From Williamsia muralis NBRC 105860 (GTDB lineage: Bacteria; Actinomycetota; Actinomycetes; Mycobacteriales; Mycobacteriaceae): a DNA stretch of 63,079 nt. Position 1 is the first letter of the stretch. Each line of letters begins with the position of its first letter. The notes beneath the pieces were generated by a model that worked only from the letters and a program-made list of their open reading frames with translations, was not told the DNA's origin and searched no databases. A program made the position numbers and the translations under genes. The stretch is from contig NZ_BDAP01000012.1 in assembly GCF_001598915.1 (NCBI RefSeq), positions 1 to 63,079 of the forward strand, read 5' to 3'. Positions 1-8,489 of the stretch are shown here, piece after piece.

Positions 1-459
1 CTTCTTGGCAGCAGTCTTCTTGGCCGGTGCTGCCGTGGTCTTCTTCGCGGCGGTCTTCTTGGCCGGAGTGGCCGCCTTCTTGGCCGGAGCCGCCTTCTTG
101 GCGGCGGTCTTCTTGGCCGGTGCACTGCTCGAAGCAGTTGCACTGCCCCGCTTGACTGCTGGTCCCGACGCGCTCAGCTTCTGCTTGCCGGAGACCACCA
201 ACTTGAACTGGGCGCCCGGACGGAATGCCGGAACCCAAGTCGGACGGACCTTGACTGTTTCACCGGTGCGGGGGTTGCGGGCAACCCGTGCAGCGCGGCG
301 ACGCTTTTCGAAAACACCAAAGCCGGTGATCGTGACGCTCTCGCCTTTGTTCACAGCGCGAACGATCGTATCGACGATGTGCTCAACGGCATCTGTAGCC
401 GTCCGGCGATCGGTCCCCAACTTCTTTGTCAGTTCCTCGATGAGCTCTGCCTTGTTCAT
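1..459 (-). CDS. hupB: Nucleoid protein HU with lysine/alanine-rich tail (3' end outside window)
   Basis: Histone-like DNA-binding protein that compacts the chromosome. The ATG at 459-457 follows a good GGAGG ribosome site. Residues 1 to about 90 are a complete HU fold, starting [10 protein letters not shown] and containing the DNA-arm signature [21 protein letters not shown]. After about residue 100 the protein turns into PAKK/AAKK repeats, the basic tail typical of mycobacterial and Gordonia HupB. That tail binds DNA and is a known acetylation target in the family. The frame is open through base 1, so the last codons and stop lie beyond the window. It lies downstream of leuD on the same strand but has its own 5' region. 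Confidence 0.95.
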   Translation of the reverse strand, partial: MNKAELIEELTKKLGTDRRTATDAVEHIVDTIVRAVNKGESVTITGFGVFEKRRRAARVARNPRTGETVKVRPTWVPAFRPGAQFKLVVSGKQKLSASGPAVKRGSATASSSAPAKKTAAKKAAPAKKAATPAKKTAAKKTTAAPAKKTAAKK

Positions 460-481
460 GGATTCAACCTCCGCAAACTGT

Positions 482-498
482 TGGCCCACTTTGGGCCA
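482..498 (-). promoter_or_regulatory. Small hairpin in the hupB 5' region
   Basis: A perfect 7-bp stem (TGGCCCA / TGGGCCA) with a 3-nt loop lies just upstream of the hupB ribosome site. It could shape the 5' untranslated region. No function is demonstrated, and no convincing -35/-10 pair was seen between leuD and hupB. Confidence 0.35.
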
Positions 499-606
499 GC
501 TACAGGACACGGTAAACGTCAAATGGCAAAACGTCCACGATCCACGCCAAATTCACCCGGCGTGGCGAAAGGTTTGTCCTCTAACAGGTTACGTCAGAGG
601 CCGGCT

Positions 607-1215
607 TCAGGCTCCCGAAGGAGGGACCGGCAGGGTTTTCGGTTTCCATACGGGCCTTACCTTTTCATACGCAGAAATGGCTTCGACCTGCCGCAATGTC
701 AGTCCGATGTCGTCCAGACCCTCCATCAGACGCCACCTTGTGTACTCATCAATTGCAAAGCGCACCACTAGGTCCCCTGCGGTGACGGTCTGATCTTCAA
801 GGCTCACCGTCAATTCCAGTCCCGGCTGCTCTTCGAGCCGTTTCCAGAGCAGTTCGACGTCCGACTGCTCGACCTGGGCGGCCACCAAACCCGCTTTTCC
901 GGCGTTCCCGCGGAAGATATCGGCGAATCTCGACGAGATGACAACCCGAAATCCGAAGTCGGATAACGCCCAGACGGCGTGCTCGCGCGACGACCCGGTG
1001 CCGAAGTCGGGCCCGGCCACGAGCACCGAGCCGCGGTTGTACGGCTCGGTGTTGAGGACAAAATCGGGGTCGTTGCGCCACGCGGCGAACAAACCGTCCT
1101 CAAAGCCCGTGCGAGTCACCCGCTTCAGGTAGACCGCCGGGATGATCTGATCGGTGTCGACGTTGCCCCTGCGCATCGGGACGCCGATGCCGGTGTGCGT
1201 GGTGATCGGTTCCAT
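607..1215 (-). CDS. leuD: 3-isopropylmalate dehydratase small subunit
   Basis: LeuD pairs with LeuC to isomerise 2-isopropylmalate to 3-isopropylmalate, the second dedicated step of leucine synthesis, in the cytoplasm. The 202-aa protein is full length. It shows the N-terminal [11 protein letters not shown] segment and the [10 protein letters not shown] loop (around residue 70) characteristic of aconitase-type swivel domains. It starts 30 nt after leuC on the same strand, so the two form an operon. A 7-bp hairpin at 542-565 downstream may help end the transcript before hupB. Confidence 0.96.
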   Translation of the reverse strand: MEPITTHTGIGVPMRRGNVDTDQIIPAVYLKRVTRTGFEDGLFAAWRNDPDFVLNTEPYNRGSVLVAGPDFGTGSSREHAVWALSDFGFRVVISSRFADIFRGNAGKAGLVAAQVEQSDVELLWKRLEEQPGLELTVSLEDQTVTAGDLVVRFAIDEYTRWRLMEGLDDIGLTLRQVEAISAYEKVRPVWKPKTLPVPPSGA

Positions 1216-1245
1216 CGTCTGTTCTTTCTTTTCGGCCTGTGAGAT

Positions 1246-2694
1246 CTATCGGACGGGATCGGGCAGATCCGTGGGCGCAGAAAGCCGACCTCGGATCGCG
1301 GTGGCCGCCGCCACCGCCGGTGAGACCAGATGGGTTCGGCCGCCCTTGCCCTGTCGCCCTTCGAAATTCCGGTTCGATGTGGACGCACACCGTTCCCCTG
1401 GCGCCAGCTGGTCCGGGTTCATCCCCAGACACATCGAGCACCCCGCCTGTCGCCACTGTGCGCCTGCGGCATCGAATATCTCACCGAGGCCCTCCTGCTC
1501 GGCCTGCAGCCGCACACGGGTGGACCCTGGAACGATCAGCATGCGCATCCCGTCGGCGATCTTGCGACCGTCGAGGATCTCGGCCACCGCACGTAGGTCC
1601 TCGATGCGCCCGTTGGTGCACGATCCGACGAAGACGGTGTCCACCTCCACATCACGCAGTGGGGTTCCGGGCTTCAAATCCATGTACTCGAGCGCCTTCT
1701 GCGCCGAGGCGGCCAGCCCCTCGTCGGTCATCTCGGCCGGGTCCGGCACCGTGGCACCGAGGGGCGCGCCCTGTCCGGGGTTGGTCCCCCAGGTGACGAA
1801 CGGCGTCAGCGACGCCGCGTCGATGTGCACCTCGGCATCGAAGAGAGCATCCGGATCGGTACGCAATTGTCGCCAATTCTCCACCGCCGCGTCCCAATCG
1901 GCACCCTGCGGGGCGTGCGGACGGCCCTTGATGAACTCGAAGGTGGTGTCGTCGGGAGCGATCAGACCCGCGCGTGCGCCGGCCTCAATCGACATGTTGC
2001 ACACGGTCATCCGTGCTTCCATCGACAGCTTCTCGATCGCCGATCCGCGGTACTCGAGGACGTAGCCCTGCCCTCCGCCGGTGCCGATCTTGGCAATGAT
2101 CGCCAAGATCAGGTCCTTGCTCGTCACGCCGGGCGGCAGCTCGCCGTCGACGGTGATCGCCATTGTCTTGAAGGGGCGCAACGACAAAGTCTGAGTTGCC
2201 ATGACGTGTTCGACCTCGGAGGTGCCGATGCCCATCGCGATCGCACCGAAGGCGCCGTGGGTCGAGGTGTGGCTGTCACCGCAGACCACTGTCATACCCG
2301 GCAGGGTGAGTCCGAGCTGCGGCCCGATGATGTGGACGATGCCCTGTTCGGCGTCGCCCATCGAATGCAGTCGGATACCGAACTCTTCGCAGTTGCGGCG
2401 AAGGGTGTCCACCTGCAACCGCGAGATGGGGTCAGCGATGACCTTGTCGATGTCGACCGTCGGGACGTTGTGGTCCTCGGTCGCGATCGTGAGGTCGGGC
2501 CTGCGCACCGGACGGTTCGCCAGGCGGAGCCCATCGAATGCCTGCGGACTGGTCACCTCGTGCACGAGATGTAGATCGATGTAGATCAAGTCGGGGTTGC
2601 GCGAGGATCCTTCTCCCTCACCGCGGACCACAACATGCTCTTCCCAGACCTTTTCGGCCAGGGTCATCGGACGGTCGGTCACCACAATCACCAC
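1246..2694 (-). CDS. leuC: 3-isopropylmalate dehydratase large subunit
   Basis: Catalytic [4Fe-4S] subunit of isopropylmalate isomerase in leucine synthesis. Cluster ligands are visible in the [13 protein letters not shown] segment and in the [11 protein letters not shown] segment. The conserved [13 protein letters not shown] loop is present. The start given is GTG at 2694 (482 aa). An in-frame ATG at 2667, beginning [11 protein letters not shown], would give a length closer to many homologues, and the sequence does not decide between them. The gene heads a leuCD operon divergent from an IclR-type regulator, the arrangement known for LtbR and leuCD in Corynebacterium. Confidence 0.96.
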   Translation of the reverse strand: MVIVVTDRPMTLAEKVWEEHVVVRGEGEGSSRNPDLIYIDLHLVHEVTSPQAFDGLRLANRPVRRPDLTIATEDHNVPTVDIDKVIADPISRLQVDTLRRNCEEFGIRLHSMGDAEQGIVHIIGPQLGLTLPGMTVVCGDSHTSTHGAFGAIAMGIGTSEVEHVMATQTLSLRPFKTMAITVDGELPPGVTSKDLILAIIAKIGTGGGQGYVLEYRGSAIEKLSMEARMTVCNMSIEAGARAGLIAPDDTTFEFIKGRPHAPQGADWDAAVENWRQLRTDPDALFDAEVHIDAASLTPFVTWGTNPGQGAPLGATVPDPAEMTDEGLAASAQKALEYMDLKPGTPLRDVEVDTVFVGSCTNGRIEDLRAVAEILDGRKIADGMRMLIVPGSTRVRLQAEQEGLGEIFDAAGAQWRQAGCSMCLGMNPDQLAPGERCASTSNRNFEGRQGKGGRTHLVSPAVAAATAIRGRLSAPTDLPDPVR

Positions 2695-2723
2695 TTTTCT
2701 GTCTTACCGAGTTGGGGCTGGCA

Positions 2724-2738
2724 TCTCAGTATGCGAGA
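2724..2738. promoter_or_regulatory. Candidate operator between leuC and the IclR-type regulator
   Basis: TCTC-N7-GAGA is an imperfect dyad in the 59-nt gap between the divergent leuC and ltbR-like starts. It lies just upstream of the regulator's -10 hexamer and is the only obvious dyad in the gap. The site is a reasonable binding position for the IclR-family regulator, but the arms are only 4 bp. The assignment is an inference from position. Confidence 0.35.
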
Positions 2739-2741
2739 GCA

Positions 2742-2747
2742 TAGTAT
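2742..2747 (+). promoter_or_regulatory. -10 hexamer, leaderless start of the IclR-type regulator
   Basis: TAGTAT lies 6 nt before the GTG at 2754, so transcription should begin at or beside the start codon. No ribosome site precedes the GTG, which supports a leaderless message. Confidence 0.6.
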
Positions 2748-2753
2748 CGGCTT

Positions 2754-3473
2754 GTGAGAAATGATACCGCATCAGCCACCTCCAGTGGCATCGGTGTTCT
2801 GGACAAATCTGTTGCAGTTCTGCACGCCGTCGCCGAGGGCCCGTGCAATCTGGGAGAGCTCTGTTCACGCACCGGCCTGCCCCGCGCCACCGCGCACCGA
2901 TTGGCGGTCGGCCTCGAGACCCATCGACTGCTGGCACGCAACACATCCGGCTTGTGGTGCCCGGGTCCGGTCTTGGGCGAATTGGCGGCCGGAGCGACCG
3001 ACACGGTGCGCGAGGCCGCAGCCCTGGTGCTGCCGAGGCTGCGCGAGATCACCGGGGAAAGTGTGCAGCTCTATCGCCGCGAGGGTGCCGACCGCATCTG
3101 TGTCGCGGCGATCGAACCGCCGTCGGGACTTCGGGACACGGTCCCGGTTGGCGCGCGTCTGCCGATGAACGCCGGTTCCGGAGCGAAGGTCCTTCTTGCC
3201 TGGGCTGATCCGGCTACCGCACGATTGTTGTTGGGAGAGAACGGCTTCAGCGAGCGGACATTGCTCGAGGTGCGACGACGCGGCTGGGCGCAGAGCGTCG
3301 GAGAACGCGAGCCCGGCGTCGCGAGTGTGTCCGCCCCGGTTCGCAGCCCCAGCGGTGAGGTGATCGCGGCGATCTCGGTATCCGGCCCGATCGACCGGAT
3401 GGGCCGGCGGCCGGGATCGCGATGGGCCGCTGACCTGCTCGCTGCAGCCGATGCGATCAACAAGCGGCTGTAG
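2754..3473 (+). CDS. IclR-family regulator, LtbR-like, next to leuCD
   Basis: Transcription regulator of 239 aa with the IclR layout. An N-terminal winged helix lies at about residues 10-65 (GIGVLDKSVAVLHAVAEG, then RTGLPRATAHRLAVGLE). The C-terminal ligand domain contains LPMNAGSGAKVLLAW. Its place, divergent from leuCD across a 59-nt gap, matches LtbR of Corynebacterium glutamicum, which represses leuB, leuCD and trp genes. The M. tuberculosis counterpart position is Rv2989. The start is the GTG set by the leaderless -10 hexamer. Control of leuCD here is inferred from context. Confidence 0.88.
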   Translation: MRNDTASATSSGIGVLDKSVAVLHAVAEGPCNLGELCSRTGLPRATAHRLAVGLETHRLLARNTSGLWCPGPVLGELAAGATDTVREAAALVLPRLREITGESVQLYRREGADRICVAAIEPPSGLRDTVPVGARLPMNAGSGAKVLLAWADPATARLLLGENGFSERTLLEVRRRGWAQSVGEREPGVASVSAPVRSPSGEVIAAISVSGPIDRMGRRPGSRWAADLLAAADAINKRL

Positions 3474-3562
3474 CGCGGCATTAGTGTGTGAGAACACGTT
3501 CATCTGAGACGGAGATTGAGGGTCGATCGACCCATCACTCTCCCGCGGCGAGAGGGCACCGA

Positions 3563-4069
3563 GTGGGTACGAACGAGCGCGGCAAGATTGTCATGAGCGA
3601 GGACGAGATCTCGACGTTCATCGTCCAGAGCCGAACCGCGACACTGGCAACGGTGTCCGCTCAGGGCAGGCCGCACCTCGTCGCGATGTGGTACGCGGTG
3701 ATCGACGGCGAGATCTGGTTCGAGACCAAGGCCAAGTCACAGAAGGCGGTGAACGTGCGCCGCAACCCGATCTGCACCGTGATGATCGAAGACGGCCTGA
3801 CCTACGACAAACTCCGCGGCGTCGCGATCGAAGGCACGGCATCGATCCACGACGATCCCGACACCATCCTGAAGGTCGGGATCAGTGTGTGGGAACGGTA
3901 CAACGGCCCATACACCGAAGAGATGCGACCGTTCGTGGACCAGATGATGAACAAGCGCGTGGCGGTCCGGGTCTCACCCGACCGCGTCCGCAGCTGGGAT
4001 CACCGCAAACTGGGTATGCCCGAGATCCCGTTGGCCGGCAGCACAGCTGAGTTCCTGAACCAGCAGTGA
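3563..4069 (+). CDS. PPOX-class F420/FMN-dependent oxidoreductase (split-barrel)
   Basis: Protein of about 168 aa with the pyridoxamine-phosphate-oxidase-like split barrel. The strand pattern TATLATVSAQGRPHLVAMWYAV is typical of actinobacterial F420-dependent or FMN-dependent reductases. The start used is the GTG at 3563, after a GAGAGGG purine run; an ATG at 3593 is the alternative. A longer open frame exists upstream but is not protein-like. The position matches Rv2991 of M. tuberculosis. The substrate is unknown. It converges on a small reverse-strand gene across a hairpin. Confidence 0.8.
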   Translation: MGTNERGKIVMSEDEISTFIVQSRTATLATVSAQGRPHLVAMWYAVIDGEIWFETKAKSQKAVNVRRNPICTVMIEDGLTYDKLRGVAIEGTASIHDDPDTILKVGISVWERYNGPYTEEMRPFVDQMMNKRVAVRVSPDRVRSWDHRKLGMPEIPLAGSTAEFLNQQ

Positions 4070-4084
4070 TCGCGTGCACCGACC

Positions 4085-4106
4085 GCCGAGTGTGTGATCA
4101 CTCGGC
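4085..4106. terminator. Hairpin between converging genes
   Basis: An 8-bp perfect stem (GCCGAGTG / CACTCGGC) with a 6-nt loop lies after the oxidoreductase stop and overlaps the stop codon of the converging small gene. There is no T-tract on the forward strand, so termination strength is uncertain. Confidence 0.45.
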
Positions 4107-4322
4107 CAGGTGCGCGGCGATCTCGTCCAGGACCGGGTCACCGTCGGCGGCATTCTGGACCTGATCGCGCCACGACGACAATTTCGCATCCCTGGCGTGG
4201 ATGTCGTCCGCACTCTCGGTGGCGCTGGTTGTCGATGACGTCCCCGGCATATCCGGTGATGATGATCCGATCCTCAGGTCGAGTTCGGCGAGCAGCTCGT
4301 TCTTCGTCATCTTCTTGGTCAT
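4098..4322 (-). CDS. Small hypothetical protein
   Basis: A 74-aa acidic, probably helical protein starting MTKKMTKNELLAELDLRI and ending VLDEIAAHLAE. The ATG at 4322 is chosen because an AGGAT ribosome site sits about 7 nt upstream; the frame also runs open 12 codons further up. The middle part (about residues 20-40) is Ser/Thr/Asp-rich and likely disordered. I do not recognise a family. The position corresponds to the small hypothetical Rv2990c in M. tuberculosis, but sequence similarity was not tested. Confidence 0.55.
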   Translation of the reverse strand: MTKKMTKNELLAELDLRIGSSSPDMPGTSSTTSATESADDIHARDAKLSSWRDQVQNAADGDPVLDEIAAHLAE

Positions 4323-4466
4323 TGGCCAATCCTGCGTCAGCAACGTCGGTTTCTTCAACTCGTCGCCCGACCGACGGCATCAGAGATGCACACGCGGTGG
4401 ATCCACTCAGCTGTCCGACGGCTTTTGTACGCTCATCGGGTTGACCCCGTACTCGAGGAGGTACCG

Positions 4467-4697
4467 ATGGTGCACTATCTGCGCCTCGTCTCGGACTCTG
4501 GTCGCGAGTTGAACTACCGGCTCCATCACGATGCCGATCCCGACTCGATCCAGACATGGCTCGCCGAAGGCGTTCGAGCGCAAGCGTTCGTCAACGTCCC
4601 GATCGTGATGGACGGCCAGGTGGAGATCACCACGCTCGCCGTGCAACCGGGGCGCTGGGCGGCCTGGATGGTGTTCCACGTCTCCCAACCTCTCTGA
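4467..4697 (+). CDS. Small hypothetical protein
   Basis: A 76-aa protein beginning MVHYLRLVSDSGRELNYRL. The ATG at 4467 follows a strong GAGGAGGT ribosome site, which fixes the start. It looks like one compact alpha/beta domain with hydrophobic strands (AFVNVPIVMDGQVEITTLAV) and an aromatic C-terminus (WAAWMVFHVS). No family is recognised. The downstream amidase gene begins 38 nt after its stop with its own ribosome site, so the two may be co-transcribed. Confidence 0.65.
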   Translation: MVHYLRLVSDSGRELNYRLHHDADPDSIQTWLAEGVRAQAFVNVPIVMDGQVEITTLAVQPGRWAAWMVFHVSQPL

Positions 4698-4735
4698 CGC
4701 GACCGCACCCGACAAGACACCTAGGAGACGCTGCC

Positions 4736-5767
4736 GTGGCAGATCCCGTCTGGCTCGCCGACGTTCTGCGCGCCGAGGGTGTGGAGACCGTGGAGTATCC
4801 GGGCTGGCTTGACCGCGGCCACGGCGATTTCGGCCAGATCACCCACGTCATGGCACACCACACCGGTGGTAATGCCAGTCCCCGATCCATCGCCGAGCAT
4901 CCTGAATTGGGCCTGAGTTCCCAGATACACCTTGCCCGCAACGGTGTCGCGACAGTTGTGGGCGCGGGCATCGCATGGCATGCCGGTCCTGGCGACTGGC
5001 CCGGCATTCCCACCGATGACGCCAACCGGGTCTCCATCGGGATCGAGGCGGAGAACAGCGGCACCGAAGGATGGTCCGCGGCGCAGTACTGGGCTTACGT
5101 GAAGGTGTGTGCAGCGATCTGCCGTCAGCTCGGACTGGGCGCAGATCGCGTCATCGGTCACAAGGAATGGGCCGGCCGCTCGCAGGGGAAGTGGGACCCG
5201 GGCGGTATCGACATGGACGCGTTTCGGCAAGACATCCAGCAACAGATCAACCGAGGCCCGACACCGCCGGCGGTCAACCAGATCGATGAGGTCCAGAAGG
5301 TCGCGGGTTTTTGGCTGGGAGAACGTGAGACACCCGGAGAGATGATCTGCGGATCAGACGGCGCAGGCAGGTACGCGAAATTCCGCGCCGGCTACGTCTA
5401 CTGGCACCCGCGGTTCGGCGCACATGCGGTGAACATGCGCATCTTCGAGTACTGGGCCGGATTGAACTGGGAGAACGGTCCTCTGGGATACCCCGTGCAG
5501 GGTCACACCTACGTGGAGGGGGTGGGCGACATCCAGGCGTTCGAACGCGGCGTCGTGTTCCGCAAATTGGGAGACGACCCCGGACACCATGTTCACGGCG
5601 TGATCGGCGACGCGTACTACCGCCGAGGGGCCGAAACCGGTGAGCTGGGTTGGCCGGTGTCCAACGAGTACGAGTACAACGGCGGCCGAGCACAGGACTT
5701 CGAAAACGGCTCGCTGGCCTGGCATCCCACCGGGGCCGTTCGTATTTCCACACCGTCCGCCGACTGA
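4736..5767 (+). CDS. N-acetylmuramoyl-L-alanine amidase with LGFP repeats, lysin-like
   Basis: Predicted peptidoglycan amidase of 343 aa. Residues about 33-175 form an Amidase_2 (PGRP-type) domain. It has the zinc-site HHTGG at 41-45, a SIGIEAENSG strand, and HKEWAGRSQGKWDPG carrying later zinc/catalytic residues. The C-terminal half holds LGFP-type repeats (GPLGYPV, GELGWPVSNE), which bind the mycolyl-arabinogalactan wall. The GTG at 4736 follows AGGAG. No signal peptide or membrane segment is present, unlike housekeeping wall amidases but like phage LysA endolysins. It stands beside two tRNA genes with no other phage genes. A domesticated lysin or a non-classically exported enzyme are both possible. 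Confidence 0.85.
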   Translation: MADPVWLADVLRAEGVETVEYPGWLDRGHGDFGQITHVMAHHTGGNASPRSIAEHPELGLSSQIHLARNGVATVVGAGIAWHAGPGDWPGIPTDDANRVSIGIEAENSGTEGWSAAQYWAYVKVCAAICRQLGLGADRVIGHKEWAGRSQGKWDPGGIDMDAFRQDIQQQINRGPTPPAVNQIDEVQKVAGFWLGERETPGEMICGSDGAGRYAKFRAGYVYWHPRFGAHAVNMRIFEYWAGLNWENGPLGYPVQGHTYVEGVGDIQAFERGVVFRKLGDDPGHHVHGVIGDAYYRRGAETGELGWPVSNEYEYNGGRAQDFENGSLAWHPTGAVRISTPSAD

Positions 5768-5821
5768 ACCGGGGAGACAGGCCCCGCCGACCCGAAAACC
5801 TCGCTGCCGCGGCCCAAAACA

Positions 5822-5860
5822 AAAGACCCTCTCCCCTGCGTTGCAGGTGAGAGGGTCTTT
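5822..5860. terminator. Strong bidirectional terminator
   Basis: A 12-bp perfect outer stem (AAAGACCCTCTC / GAGAGGGTCTTT) continues into an inner CCTGC/GCAGG stem. On the reverse strand it is followed by TTTTG, so it ends the tRNA transcript. It also lies downstream of the forward-strand amidase gene. Confidence 0.85.
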
Positions 5861-5866
5861 CTGTTG

Positions 5867-5939
5867 TAGCCCCGACGGGATTCGAACCCGCGCTACCGCC
5901 TTGAGAGGGCGGCGTCCTAGGCCGCTAGACGACGGGGCC
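5867..5939 (-). tRNA. tRNA-Glu (anticodon CTC)
   Basis: The 73-nt sequence folds into a cloverleaf. The acceptor GGCCCCG pairs with CGGGGCT (first pair G-U, as in mycobacterial tRNA-Glu). The anticodon arm CCGCC-CTCTCAA-GGCGG carries CTC, and the T arm contains GGGTTCGAATCCC. CCA is not encoded. It lies 27 nt after tRNA-Gln and ahead of a strong terminator, downstream of gltX, whose product charges it. Confidence 0.95.
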
Positions 5940-5966
5940 AGAACTGTCACAGCTGCGCTGTGAACG

Positions 5967-6038
5967 CTGGGGTACCAGGACTCGAACCTAGAATGGCGGT
6001 ACCAGAAACCGCTGTGTTGCCAATTACACCATACCCCA
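5967..6038 (-). tRNA. tRNA-Gln (anticodon CTG)
   Basis: A 72-nt cloverleaf. The acceptor TGGGGTA pairs with TACCCCA, the anticodon loop TTCTGGT carries CTG, and the T arm contains GGTTCGAGTCC. In actinobacteria lacking GlnRS this tRNA is first mis-charged with Glu by GltX and then amidated by GatCAB. gltX is adjacent and gatCAB lies further along this window. Confidence 0.95.
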
Positions 6039-6139
6039 ATGGGTGCTTTCCAAGCCGCTTGTGACCGCCGGAAAAGCGCCGAAAAGAAGGGTATCAAACC
6101 CCCCGCCAGAACCTACAATCGCCAGCTCAGAACGGGTTT

Positions 6140-7612
6140 TCAGCAGAAGTTTGCCCGGGCTTGCCGCAAACGATCGAGACTGCGCGCCTCGCCGAGCAGC
6201 TCGAGCGACTCGAACAGTGGCGGGCTGATGTGGGATCCGGTCACCGCCACCCGCACCGGGCCGAACGCCTTGCGCGGCTTGAGCTCCAGCTTGTCCACCA
6301 GCGCATCTTTGAGGGCCGCCTCGATCGCGGGGGTGGTCCACTCGTCCAGAGCGCTCAGAGCGGCGATGGTGGCGTCGAGCACCGGCCCGGCATCAGCTCC
6401 CAGGTTCTTGCGCGCAGCCGTCTCGTCGATGGCGAACTCGCTGTCGGGAACATAGAGGAACGCGATCAGACCCCATGCGTCACCGAGAACCTGGATGCGG
6501 GTCTGCACCAGATCGGCGACCACGGTGAACTGTTTGTCGTCCACAGGCTGGGTCAGCAGCCCAGCGGAGACCAGGTACGTGCGCAGCCGGTCGGCGAAGT
6601 CCTCCGGAGCCAAGCGTCGAATGTGCTCGGCGTTGATTGCGTCGGCCTTCTTCTGGTCGAACCGGGCCGGGTTGGAGTTGACCTGACGGATGTCGAACGC
6701 CGCGATCATCTCGTCGAGGGTGAAGATGTCGTGATCGTCGGCGATGCCCCAGCCGAGTAGCGCCAGGTAATTCAGCAGCCCCTCGGGGATGAATCCCCGG
6801 TCGCGGTGGTGGAACAGACTCGATTCCGGGTCGCGCTTCGACAGCTTCTTGTTGCCTTCGCCCATCACAAATGGAAGGTGACCGAATTCTGGTGTGCGCT
6901 TTGCGATTCCGATCCGGGCCAGCGCCTCGTACAGCGCGATCTGGCGCGGCGTGGACGACAGCAGGTCTTCGCCCCGCAGTACGTGGGTGATGTTCATCAA
7001 GGCGTCGTCGACCGGATTGACCAACGTGTACAACGGATCACCGTTGCCGCGCGTCAAGGCGAAGTCAGGGACCGTGCCCGCCCGGATAACCGTGCGGCCG
7101 CGCACCAGATCGTCCCACTCGATGTCCCGGTCGGGCATCGGCAAACGCACCACCGAGGTTCGGCCTTCGTCGCGATAGGCCTGCTTTTGCTCATCGGTCA
7201 GCGTGCGGTCGAAGTTGTCGTAACCCAGTTTGGGGTCACGGCCGGCCGCCTTGTGACGGGCCTCGACCTCGTCGGCCGTCGAGAAGGCCTCATACGCTTC
7301 GCCGGCCTCGAGCAGCTTGGCCACCACGTCGAGATGCTGCGCCTTGCGCAGCGACTGACGGTACGGCTCGTACGGGCCACCGACCTCGGGGCCTTCGTCC
7401 CACTCGAGCCCGAGCCAGCGAAGGGCGTCGAGCAAGGACTGATACGACTCCTCGCTGTCTCGCGCCGCGTCGGTGTCCTCGATCCGGAACACGAAGGTGC
7501 CGCCGGTGTGCCGCGCGTGGACGAAGTTGAACAGCGCGGTGCGCACCAGACCGACGTGGGGGGTGCCGGTCGGTGATGGACAGAAACGGACGCGGACCTG
7601 CGAATCACTCAT
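6140..7612 (-). CDS. gltX: Glutamate-tRNA ligase
   Basis: Class I aminoacyl-tRNA synthetase that attaches glutamate to tRNA-Glu. Where GlnRS is absent it also charges tRNA-Gln. The 490-aa length is normal. The HIGH-type motif is in [20 protein letters not shown] (about residues 11-30), and the KMSKS-type motif is KLSKRD. The ATG at 7612 lies 6 nt after a TAGCCT -10 hexamer with no ribosome site, indicating a leaderless message. Both cognate tRNAs lie directly downstream on the same strand, about 100 nt away. The gene corresponds to Rv2992c. Confidence 0.97.
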   Translation of the reverse strand: MSDSQVRVRFCPSPTGTPHVGLVRTALFNFVHARHTGGTFVFRIEDTDAARDSEESYQSLLDALRWLGLEWDEGPEVGGPYEPYRQSLRKAQHLDVVAKLLEAGEAYEAFSTADEVEARHKAAGRDPKLGYDNFDRTLTDEQKQAYRDEGRTSVVRLPMPDRDIEWDDLVRGRTVIRAGTVPDFALTRGNGDPLYTLVNPVDDALMNITHVLRGEDLLSSTPRQIALYEALARIGIAKRTPEFGHLPFVMGEGNKKLSKRDPESSLFHHRDRGFIPEGLLNYLALLGWGIADDHDIFTLDEMIAAFDIRQVNSNPARFDQKKADAINAEHIRRLAPEDFADRLRTYLVSAGLLTQPVDDKQFTVVADLVQTRIQVLGDAWGLIAFLYVPDSEFAIDETAARKNLGADAGPVLDATIAALSALDEWTTPAIEAALKDALVDKLELKPRKAFGPVRVAVTGSHISPPLFESLELLGEARSLDRLRQARANFC

Positions 7613-7618
7613 GTCCCC

Positions 7619-7624
7619 AGGCTA
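7619..7624 (-). promoter_or_regulatory. -10 hexamer, leaderless start of gltX
   Basis: TAGCCT on the reverse strand lies 6 nt before the gltX ATG. No purine-rich ribosome site lies between. Confidence 0.6.
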
Positions 7625-7660
7625 TCGCTGACCGCCGGCCGGCCCTCGCCCGGTCGTGGC

Positions 7661-8488
7661 TCAGCGGGCGTGCTGGTCGAGGAACCCGATCAGCAACGAG
7701 TTCACCTCGTCGGGTTGCTCGAGATACCCGTAGTGTCCGGCCTTCTCGACAACGCGGTACTCGGCACTGCCGATCGCGTCGGCGACCTCGCGCGCAAGGT
7801 GAGGTGGCAACGTCCGATCGTCGGCGAAGCCGACCACGAGAGAAGGCGTGTTGATGGCCGAATAGGCCGACAGCCGGTCACTCTCGCCGTCGTGCAACGC
7901 CAGTTGCGCACGAACTCCCGCGGTGTTGGATTGACCCGAGAATTCGATGACGTCCAGCCAATCCCGGACCGCGGCGTCGTCGTCGAGTGTGTGTCGCGAC
8001 AGGTTCAGGTGCGCGGTGATCGCAGCGTGATAGCGCGGCGGGAGCGTGATGCCCTGGTCATACAGCGCACGCTCACCCTCTGAGATCGCCTCTTGGAGAG
8101 GCCCGCTGCGGCCGTACGTGGCGATCATCGCCGCGCACTTGACGAGTTCGGGACGAGCCAGCGCCAACTCCTGGGTGATCTTCGCTCCCAGCGAGGTGCC
8201 GACCACCGCGGCCGGACCCGCACCGATGAACTCGATCAGCGCAGCGGTGTCGGCCACCATGTCGGCGAGGGCGAACCCACCGGGGCACTCGCTCGACGGC
8301 GAGATCCCACGATTGTCGAATGTGATGACCCGGTAGCCGGCCTTGACCAACGCCGGCTGCTGGTGCGCTTTCCACACCCGGCCGGGGCTACCCGTCCCCA
8401 TCACCATCACGACCAGTGGACCGGTCCCCGCGTCTTCATAACTCAGCTGAATTCCGTTGAACTGAGCGGTCTTGGGTTGTGGGCGCAT
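7661..8488 (-). CDS. Alpha/beta-fold hydrolase
   Basis: Predicted soluble hydrolase of 275 aa. The nucleophile elbow is in VVGTSLGAKITQEL (GTSLG, about residue 97). An acid is probably in VVGFADDRTL, and the catalytic His is in EKAGHYGYLEQP near the C-terminus. The oxyanion region is VVMVMGTGSPGRVW. The ATG starts 1 nt after the stop of the fumarylacetoacetate-hydrolase homologue, so the two are translationally coupled. Together they suggest cleavage of a ring-fission or carboxylic ester product, but the substrate is unknown. The gene does not appear at this spot in M. tuberculosis as I recall it. Confidence 0.85.
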   Translation of the reverse strand: MRPQPKTAQFNGIQLSYEDAGTGPLVVMVMGTGSPGRVWKAHQQPALVKAGYRVITFDNRGISPSSECPGGFALADMVADTAALIEFIGAGPAAVVGTSLGAKITQELALARPELVKCAAMIATYGRSGPLQEAISEGERALYDQGITLPPRYHAAITAHLNLSRHTLDDDAAVRDWLDVIEFSGQSNTAGVRAQLALHDGESDRLSAYSAINTPSLVVGFADDRTLPPHLAREVADAIGSAEYRVVEKAGHYGYLEQPDEVNSLLIGFLDQHAR

Positions 8489-8489
8489 G

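Noticed and set aside
1-459. Alanine-rich forward open frame ([10 protein letters not shown]) as a membrane protein
   Set aside because: It is the complement of the PAKK/AAKK repeats of hupB, whose HU domain is unmistakable on the reverse strand.
4736-5767. Prophage remnant around the lysin-like amidase
   Set aside because: No integrase, structural, holin or repressor genes and no flanking direct repeats of the tRNA ends were seen, so only the single gene can be called.
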